NCBI GenBank assembly: GCA_964523945.1
Contig: CAZGBU010000074.1
Span: forward strand, 1 to 10,671
Direction of reading: 5' to 3'
From: CAKTOF01 sp964523945
GTDB taxonomy: Bacteria > Bacillota > Clostridia > Oscillospirales > Oscillospiraceae
DNA length: 10,671 nt
In this document: positions 5,611 through 10,671 of the stretch, one piece after another
Numbering within the stretch: the stretch's first letter is position 1
Layout: each line of letters starts with the position of its first letter
The notes under the pieces: generated by a model
Database searches by the model: none
What the model saw: the letters and a program-made list of their open reading frames with translations, nothing else
What the model was told of the DNA's origin: nothing
Made by a program: the position numbers and the translations under genes

Positions 5611-7613
5611 CGCAGGCGGTACAGCAATATGTTGCAATGCTCCAGGCCGCCGGTATGAACGAGCAGACGGCAAGTCAGACCAGGGAACTGCTCGCCCTCC
5701 TGCCCGAGATGCGGCAGGAGCTGTCCGATCCCGGTGAGCCGCTGGAGCGGCGGCACCGCATCATTGATAAAGTCTTTCCGCCCGAGGCGCGGAACGTGCT
5801 CAAGCTCCTGTGCGACAATGGCGAATTTGGCCTGGTCGACGAGGTGCTCGCCGTACTGCACGCACGCTGTGTGGAGCAGGCGGGCGAGCTGCCGGTGACG
5901 ATCCGGTATGTTACGCCGCCGGACGAACAGCAGCTCGAGCGCATTCGCACCTATCTGGAACGGCGCTACGGCGGCCGTGCGCTGGAGATCACACTGCGCG
6001 AGGATCCGTCGCTGCTCGGCGGCTTTGTGATCACAGCTGGCAGCGAGGAGATCGACTGGTCGATGAAAGGTCGGCTCGAGGCCATCCGCCAAAGTGTCGC
6101 CGCATCGGCGAATCTGCCGGGCAGCATGCAGGAAATCATTACGATTCTGAAGACGGAGATCGAACAGACGGCGTTTGAGTCGGGCGAGCATGAGGTGGGG
6201 GCTGTCCGCCAGATCGGCGACGGCATTGTCACTGTTTCCGGCATCGATCATGCGATGTACGGCGAAATCGTCATCTTCGACAACGGCGTCAAGGGGATGG
6301 TGCAGGATATCCGGCGCCATGAGATTGGCATCATCCTCTTTGGAAACGAAGAGGATCTGCGCGAGGGAACCCGCGTCATCCGCACCGGCCGTCGGGCCGG
6401 GCTGCCGGTCGGAGAAGGGTTCCTTGGCCGCGTCATTGACGCGCTCGGCGCACCGATTGACGGCAAGGGAGAGATTGTTGCCTCGGATTACCGCCCGATT
6501 GAAAACGATGCGCCCGGTATTGTAGAGCGCAAGTCGGTCGATACGCCGCTGGCGACCGGCATCCTGGCCATCGACTCGATGTTCCCGATTGGACGCGGCC
6601 AGCGTGAGCTGATCATCGGCGACCGTCAAACCGGCAAAACATCCATTGCGGTCGATACAATTTTGAACCAGCGCGGTAAGGATGTCATCTGCATCTATGT
6701 CGCCATCGGTCAGAAGGCCTCGACGGTTGCCAAGGTGCAGTCGCTGCTGGAAAAGCACGGTGCGATGGACTATTCGATCATCGTTTCCGCCACAGCGAGC
6801 GATCCGTCGTCGCTGCAGTATATCGCGCCGTATTCCGGTACGGCGCTCGCGGAGTATTTCATGTATCAGGGCCGCGACGTGCTGATTGTCTATGACGATC
6901 TGTCCAAACACGCGGTTGCCTACCGCGCGCTGTCGCTGCTGCTTGGGCGCAGCCCCGGCCGCGAGGCATATCCCGGCGATGTGTTTTATCTGCACTCCCG
7001 CCTGCTGGAGCGTTCGGCGAGGTTGTCCGAGGCGTGCGGCGGCGGCTCCATAACTGCGCTGCCGATCATTGAGACACAGTCCGGCGATGTGTCGGCCTAC
7101 ATCCCGACCAATGTGATCTCCATTACCGACGGCCAGATTTTCCTGGAGGCGGATGAGTTCAATGCCGGTCAACGGCCGGCCGTCAATGTCGGATTGTCTG
7201 TTTCGCGCGTCGGCGGTGCGGCCCAGACAAAAGCAATGAAACAGGCTTCCGGCTCAATCCGCATTGATCTCGCGCAGTACCGCGAGATGGAGGTCTTTAC
7301 GCAGTTCTCGTCAGATCTGGACGACACGACCAAGGCGCAGCTCAACTATGGCAAGGGACTGATGGAGCTGCTGAAGCAGCCGCTTTACCGCCCGCTGTCG
7401 ATGGCAGAGCAGGTCATCTCACTCTGGATCGCCACACACAAACTGCTCACCGATGTGCCGCTCAGCGAGGTCAAGTCGTTCCAGATGGGGCTGCTTGACG
7501 ACCTGCGGGCCAGTCATCCCGACCTGATCGATCGCCTCGAGCGTGAGCAGACGCTGTCCGACGAGCTCGGCGAGCAGATCCTCGCGGCAGCGCGCGCATA
7601 TCAGAGCAGGTGA
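5607..7613 (+). CDS. atpH/atpA: ATP synthase F1 delta-alpha fusion (one 668-residue frame)
   Basis: Residues 1-164 are a delta/OSCP domain, somewhat short at its N-terminus, with the C-terminal signature LREDPSLLGGFVITAG (130-145) then KGRLEAIRQSV. A linker (165-173, AASANLPGS) leads to Met174 (ATG 6126), where a normal alpha subunit would begin (MQEIITILKTEIEQ). Residues 174-668 are a full-length alpha of 495 residues. It has the Walker A loop GDRQTGKT (338-345), the segment DVLIVYDDLSKHAVAYRALSL, and the arginine finger Arg534 in VSRVGGAAQTK. I see no stop codon or good Shine-Dalgarno site between the halves, and a single frame slip would not place a stop between them. Both domains look functional. 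Fusion is odd because F1 needs three alpha but one delta. The first four bases overlap the atpF end (ATGA), and gamma-beta starts 6 bases after the stop. Domain identities are certain; how the protein is matured is unknown. Confidence 0.93.
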   Translation: MTQAVQQYVAMLQAAGMNEQTASQTRELLALLPEMRQELSDPGEPLERRHRIIDKVFPPEARNVLKLLCDNGEFGLVDEVLAVLHARCVEQAGELPVTIRYVTPPDEQQLERIRTYLERRYGGRALEITLREDPSLLGGFVITAGSEEIDWSMKGRLEAIRQSVAASANLPGSMQEIITILKTEIEQTAFESGEHEVGAVRQIGDGIVTVSGIDHAMYGEIVIFDNGVKGMVQDIRRHEIGIILFGNEEDLREGTRVIRTGRRAGLPVGEGFLGRVIDALGAPIDGKGEIVASDYRPIENDAPGIVERKSVDTPLATGILAIDSMFPIGRGQRELIIGDRQTGKTSIAVDTILNQRGKDVICIYVAIGQKASTVAKVQSLLEKHGAMDYSIIVSATASDPSSLQYIAPYSGTALAEYFMYQGRDVLIVYDDLSKHAVAYRALSLLLGRSPGREAYPGDVFYLHSRLLERSARLSEACGGGSITALPIIETQSGDVSAYIPTNVISITDGQIFLEADEFNAGQRPAVNVGLSVSRVGGAAQTKAMKQASGSIRIDLAQYREMEVFTQFSSDLDDTTKAQLNYGKGLMELLKQPLYRPLSMAEQVISLWIATHKLLTDVPLSEVKSFQMGLLDDLRASHPDLIDRLEREQTLSDELGEQILAAARAYQSR

Positions 7614-7619
7614 CGCGCC

Positions 7620-9926
7620 ATGGCCAGCACTGCGGAAATCCAGAGTAGAATGAAAAGCATTCGTGACACGCTCAAGATCACGAATGCCATGTATATGATC
7701 TCATCAGCCAAGCTCAAGCGGGCACGCAGCGCGCTCGAAAATGCCGAACCGCACTTTTATTTCTCACAGGAGGTTATCGCGGATATCATTGAGCATATGC
7801 CCGAGTTTGAGCATCGCTATTTTGGCAACGAGTCCGATGTCCCGGTCAAGCCGCTCGAGTGCCGCCGCATCGGTTATGTCGTCGTGACCGGCGACAAGGG
7901 CCTGGCCGGCGCGTACAATCACAACATCATCAAAATTGTCATGGACAAGGTCAAAGAGCCGGCAGAGGATCTGCTGTTTGTCGTCGGCATGGTTGGGCGG
8001 AACTATTTTCTCAAGCATGGCGTCGATGTGGATACGCATTTCCAATACACGGCGCAGAACCCAACGATTCACCGCGCGCGGCTCATCTCAGAGAAGCTGA
8101 TTGAGATGTACCTCGACTATGCGCTCGATGAGGTTTATATCGCCTATACGCGCATGATCAACTCCATGACAGCCGAACCGGTTCTGACCCGCATTTTGCC
8201 GCTGGTGAAGGCCCGGTTTACAGATGTGCGCGCCAAGGCACCGCACAATTACGGCACGCCGGAGTCGGCACAGATCACCTATCTGCCGTCGCCGGAGGCG
8301 GCGCTTGAGAGTATTGTGCCGAACTACCTGACCGGCTTCCTCTATGGTGCGCTGGTGGAATCGTACGCCTCGGAGCACAATGCGCGCATGCTGGCCATGC
8401 AGGCCTCGACCGATAACGCCAAAGAGATGCTCCGGACCCTCTCGATCCAGTACAACAGCATTCGCCAGGCGGCGATCACACAGGAGATTACCGAGGTTGC
8501 TGCGGGTGCGCGCGCAGAAAGGGAACAGGAAATGAGTGAAATGAAACAGGGGGAAATTGTGCAGGTACTCGGCCCGGTTGTGGATGTGGAGTTCCCGGAC
8601 GGCGATCTGCCCTATATCAAAGATGCGCTTGAGGTGATGCGTGGCGACGATGTGTGCACAATGGAGGTTGCACAACACATTGGTGACAACACGGTGCGCT
8701 GTATTCTGCTTTCGCCCGGCGAGGGACTTTGCCGCGACATGCCGGTCAGAGCGACCGGCGGCGCCATTCGTGTCCCGGTGGGCAGACAGACGCTCGGCCG
8801 GCTGTTCAATGTGACGGGTAAGGCTGTCGATGGCCGCGAGCAGCCGCAGGCCGAGACGTATTGGCCGATTCACCGCGACCCGCCCAGCTTTGCAGACCAG
8901 AATCCCGTCGTCGAAATCCTCGAGACAGGCATTAAGGTCATTGATCTGCTTGCGCCCTATGCCAAGGGCGGTAAGATCGGACTCTTCGGCGGTGCCGGTG
9001 TCGGCAAGACCGTTTTGATCCAGGAGTTGATCCGTAATATCGCGACCGAGCATGGTGGCTATTCGATCTTCACCGGCGTGGGCGAGCGCTCGCGCGAGGG
9101 CAATGATCTGTGGACGGAGATGACGGAATCCGGCGTGATTGAAAAAACGGCGCTGGTGTTCGGTCAGATGAACGAGCCGCCCGGCGCGCGTATGCGTGTG
9201 GCAGAGACGGGGTTGACCATGGCGGAGTACTTCCGCGATGTGGAGCATCAGAATGTGCTGCTGTTTATCGACAATATCTTCCGCTTTGTGCAGGCCGGCT
9301 CCGAGGTTTCCGCGCTGCTTGGCCGCATGCCGTCGGCTGTCGGTTATCAGCCGACGCTTGCCACCGAGATAGGCCAGCTGCAGGAGCGCATCGCCTCCAC
9401 CAAAAACGGTTCGGTTACCTCGGTGCAGGCGGTCTATGTCCCTGCGGATGATCTGACCGACCCTGCGCCGGCCACAACGTTCGTCCATCTGGACGCAACG
9501 ACGGTTCTTTCCCGCAAAATCGTGGAACAGGGCATTTATCCGGCTGTCGACCCGCTTGAGTCATCGTCGCGTATCCTTGAAGCCGACGTTGTCGGACAGG
9601 AGCACTATGATACGGCCCGGCAGGTACAGCAGGTGCTGCAGAAGTACAAGGAGCTGCAGGACATCATTGCCATCCTCGGCATGGAAGAGTTGTCCGACGA
9701 GGACAAGACGACGGTCTACCGCGCGCGGAAGATCCAGCGGTTTCTCTCGCAGCCATTCCATGTGGCGGAGACTTTCACCGGCGTGCCGGGCTGCTATGTC
9801 CCGCTGGCCGAGACGATCCGCGGCTTTCAGCGCATTTTGAGCGGTGAACTCGACGAGGTGCCGGAAATGGCGTTTTTCAACGTCGGCACCATCGATGATG
9901 TGTTGGAAAAAGCCAAGACGCTGTAA
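7620..9926 (+). CDS. atpG/atpD: ATP synthase F1 gamma-beta fusion (one 768-residue frame)
   Basis: Residues 1 to about 297 are a complete gamma (central rotor) subunit: the N-terminal rotor helix (IQSRMKSIRDTLKITNAMYM), TGDKGLAGAYN (90-100), and the C-terminal helix ending RQAAITQEITEVAAGA. The frame continues through RAEREQE to Met305 (ATG 8532), the usual beat of a beta start (MSEMKQGEIVQVLGPVVDVEF is split here: MSEMKQGEIV then QVLGPVVDVEF). Residues 305-768 are a full catalytic beta: Walker A GGAGVGKT (457-464, Lys463), catalytic Glu489 in GERSREGNDLW, Walker B VLLFIDNIFRF, and the DELSEED-loop equivalent EELSDED (689-695). The start follows AGGTGA (7608-7613). Gamma turns inside the ring and is present once, beta three times, so the fused chain cannot be the sole product. 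A GC-repeat at the junction makes an indel or sequencing error plausible. Confidence 0.9.
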   Translation: MASTAEIQSRMKSIRDTLKITNAMYMISSAKLKRARSALENAEPHFYFSQEVIADIIEHMPEFEHRYFGNESDVPVKPLECRRIGYVVVTGDKGLAGAYNHNIIKIVMDKVKEPAEDLLFVVGMVGRNYFLKHGVDVDTHFQYTAQNPTIHRARLISEKLIEMYLDYALDEVYIAYTRMINSMTAEPVLTRILPLVKARFTDVRAKAPHNYGTPESAQITYLPSPEAALESIVPNYLTGFLYGALVESYASEHNARMLAMQASTDNAKEMLRTLSIQYNSIRQAAITQEITEVAAGARAEREQEMSEMKQGEIVQVLGPVVDVEFPDGDLPYIKDALEVMRGDDVCTMEVAQHIGDNTVRCILLSPGEGLCRDMPVRATGGAIRVPVGRQTLGRLFNVTGKAVDGREQPQAETYWPIHRDPPSFADQNPVVEILETGIKVIDLLAPYAKGGKIGLFGGAGVGKTVLIQELIRNIATEHGGYSIFTGVGERSREGNDLWTEMTESGVIEKTALVFGQMNEPPGARMRVAETGLTMAEYFRDVEHQNVLLFIDNIFRFVQAGSEVSALLGRMPSAVGYQPTLATEIGQLQERIASTKNGSVTSVQAVYVPADDLTDPAPATTFVHLDATTVLSRKIVEQGIYPAVDPLESSSRILEADVVGQEHYDTARQVQQVLQKYKELQDIIAILGMEELSDEDKTTVYRARKIQRFLSQPFHVAETFTGVPGCYVPLAETIRGFQRILSGELDEVPEMAFFNVGTIDDVLEKAKTL
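8519..8543 (+). promoter_or_regulatory. Internal ribosome binding site and beta start inside the gamma-beta frame
   Basis: AAGGG (8519-8523) lies 8 bases before ATG 8532, and AGGA (8527-8530) lies 10 bases before ATG 8541. Both ATGs are in the beta frame and lead into MKQGEIVQVLG. Both non-coding frames stop here too: TGA at 8533-8535, overlapping the first ATG as ATGA, and TGA at 8537-8539. This is the signature of a normal coupled gamma-stop/beta-start junction and would allow free beta to be made. Confidence 0.55.
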
Positions 9927-9938
9927 AGGAGGCGCGCG

Positions 9939-10343
9939 ATGGATTCATTCCATCTGGTTGTCATTACAATCGACCGTATCTTCTATGACGGGCCATGCCG
10001 GCAGCTTCAGCTCCCGGTCAGCAACGGCCTGCTCGGCGTTATGGCGCATCATGAGCAGGCTGTGATCGGTATTGTCTCCGGTGAGATGAATATGCAGCAT
10101 GAGGACGGGTCGTGGAAGAATGCCTACTGCGGCAACGGCTATGCGAAGATTGGCGACAACGCAGTCTTTTTGATCGTGGACTCGGTTGAGCTGCCGGAAG
10201 AAATTGATGAGCGCCGCGCGCTCGAGGCCAAAGAACGCGCCGAAGAGCAGCTGCGCCAGAAGCAGAGCCAGCTCGAATACTATCACACACAGGCAAGTCT
10301 GGCGCGCGCGATGGAGCGCCTGAAAGTTAAATCAAGACGATAA
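9939..10343 (+). CDS. atpC: ATP synthase F1 subunit epsilon
   Basis: A 134-residue rotor subunit that joins gamma to the c-ring and can inhibit ATP hydrolysis. The N-terminal beta-sandwich (about 1-85) includes FYDGPCRQLQLPVSNGLLGVMAHHE. The C-terminal two-helix domain (about 88-134) is charged. It carries IDERRA (89-94), a match to the I(L)DxxRA ATP-binding motif described in Bacillus epsilon, followed by ARAMERLKV at the end. ATP-responsive inhibition is therefore possible, though affinity cannot be judged from sequence. The Shine-Dalgarno AAAGGAGG (9925-9932) overlaps the beta stop codon and lies 6 bases before ATG 9939. It is a separate frame and the last gene of the operon, as usual. Confidence 0.96.
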   Translation: MDSFHLVVITIDRIFYDGPCRQLQLPVSNGLLGVMAHHEQAVIGIVSGEMNMQHEDGSWKNAYCGNGYAKIGDNAVFLIVDSVELPEEIDERRALEAKERAEEQLRQKQSQLEYYHTQASLARAMERLKVKSRR

Positions 10344-10348
10344 CGGAG

Positions 10349-10383
10349 AAAAACGGAGCGCCTGCACAGGCGCCCCGTTTTTT
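10349..10383. terminator. Bidirectional terminator between atpC and the SLH gene
   Basis: GCGCCTG (10358-10364) pairs with CAGGCGC (10367-10373). After a one-base mismatch, ACGG-type outer arms extend into an A-run on the left (10349-10353) and six T residues on the right (10378-10383). It therefore has a T-tract on both strands and should end both converging transcripts. Confidence 0.9.
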
Positions 10384-10388
10384 AGCCT

Positions 10389-10670
10389 TTATCGAATGAT
10401 ATTCTCGACAAACCGCATCAGGATTGTTGCGGCCTGTGCACGCGAGGCTGTGCCGCCAGGCAGCAGCGTGCGGTTGCTGTAGCCCTGGATCAGGTCCTCG
10501 GCCAGCGCCCATGAAAGTGCGTCCGTGGCAAACGCACCGACGTCTGATGCATCGGCGTAGGCCGACAGGTCGCCGCGGGCGCTCACGTCGCTGCCCTGAT
10601 AGGCTGCGTAGCGATAGAGAATTGCCGCAAGCTGCTGGCGGGTGACCGGATCGTTTGCGCCGAAGCGGCC
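10389..10670 (-). CDS. C-terminal part of an SLH-domain (surface-layer homology) protein (5' end outside window)
   Basis: Minus-strand frame running in from the right edge, with 93 residues and a TAA stop visible. It covers the end of one SLH repeat (FGANDPVTRQQLAAILYRYA) and one full SLH repeat (from about AYADASDVGAFATDALSWAL to ASRAQAATILMRFVENI). The TRQQ and SRAQ positions correspond to the TRAE-like cell-wall-binding motif of SLH domains. SLH repeats usually anchor secreted proteins non-covalently to pyruvylated cell-wall polysaccharide. The protein ends within a few residues of the repeat, so the SLH block is its C-terminal anchor. The functional part lies outside the window and cannot be named. 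A GTG at 10586 is only an internal codon. It converges on the atp operon across a shared terminator. Confidence 0.88.
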   Translation of the reverse strand, partial: GRFGANDPVTRQQLAAILYRYAAYQGSDVSARGDLSAYADASDVGAFATDALSWALAEDLIQGYSNRTLLPGGTASRAQAATILMRFVENIIR

Positions 10671-10671
10671 G

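Noticed and set aside
6060..6180. Single frameshift error as the cause of the delta-alpha fusion
   Set aside because: Neither alternative frame has a stop between the delta signature and the alpha start, so one indel would not create a normal gene boundary. A missed substitution remains possible.
5601..7172. A 523-codon open frame on the minus strand opposite delta-alpha
   Set aside because: It lies wholly opposite a gene with clear catalytic motifs, shows no recognisable domain, and arises from GC-rich codon bias. The same holds for long minus-strand frames at 1994-3304 and 8088-9488.
8508..8531. A standard -1 slippery heptamer for programmed frameshifting at the gamma-beta junction
   Set aside because: No X XXY YYZ heptamer is in phase with the gamma frame, and I see no clear downstream stem. 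Slippage in the GC run is the simpler idea.

Overview
This is a protein-coding stretch of a GC-rich anaerobic Firmicute, probably an Oscillospiraceae/Ruminococcaceae-type Clostridium relative. The taxon is inferred from an electron-bifurcating type [FeFe]-hydrogenase, a CarD/CdnL regulator, Gram-positive style Shine-Dalgarno sites, and a protein with surface-layer homology (SLH) repeats.

Layout. (1) Positions 3-3211 on the plus strand hold the end of a hydrogenase operon: the 3' part of hydB (NADH/FMN flavoprotein with a ferredoxin tail) and a complete hydA (H-cluster catalytic subunit), closed by a strong hairpin terminator. (2) Positions 3298-3973 hold a single-gene unit for a CarD-family RNA polymerase-binding protein, with its own extended -10 promoter and terminator. 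(3) Positions 4047-10383 hold a complete F-type ATP synthase operon in the usual order a, c, b, delta, alpha, gamma, beta, epsilon, with a sigma-A-like promoter, a 12-bp palindrome over the -35 region, and a terminator. (4) On the minus strand, 10389 to the window end is the C-terminal end of an SLH-repeat protein. It converges on the ATP synthase operon, and the two share a bidirectional terminator.

The unusual part is the ATP synthase operon. The eight F1Fo subunits are encoded by only six open reading frames. Delta and alpha are one continuous 668-codon frame, and gamma and beta are one continuous 768-codon frame. Each half looks complete and keeps its catalytic or signature residues. An alpha3-beta3-gamma-delta-epsilon enzyme needs three alpha and three beta but one delta and one gamma. 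Gamma must also rotate against beta, so a gamma-beta fusion cannot be the only product unless the chain is cut, beta starts internally, or translation shifts frame. The gamma-beta junction carries a GCGCGCGC run, and both other frames stop exactly at the beta start, so a two-base slip or a one-base indel would separate the genes. That makes a sequencing or assembly error, or a slippage mutation, a serious alternative there. The delta-alpha junction has no such easy explanation and looks more like a real fusion.

Together the genes describe fermentative energy metabolism. HydAB, with a HydC presumably upstream, would couple NADH and reduced ferredoxin oxidation to H2, or run in reverse. The ATP synthase or ATPase maintains the ion gradient, and its c subunit lacks the main sodium ligands, so protons are the likely ion.
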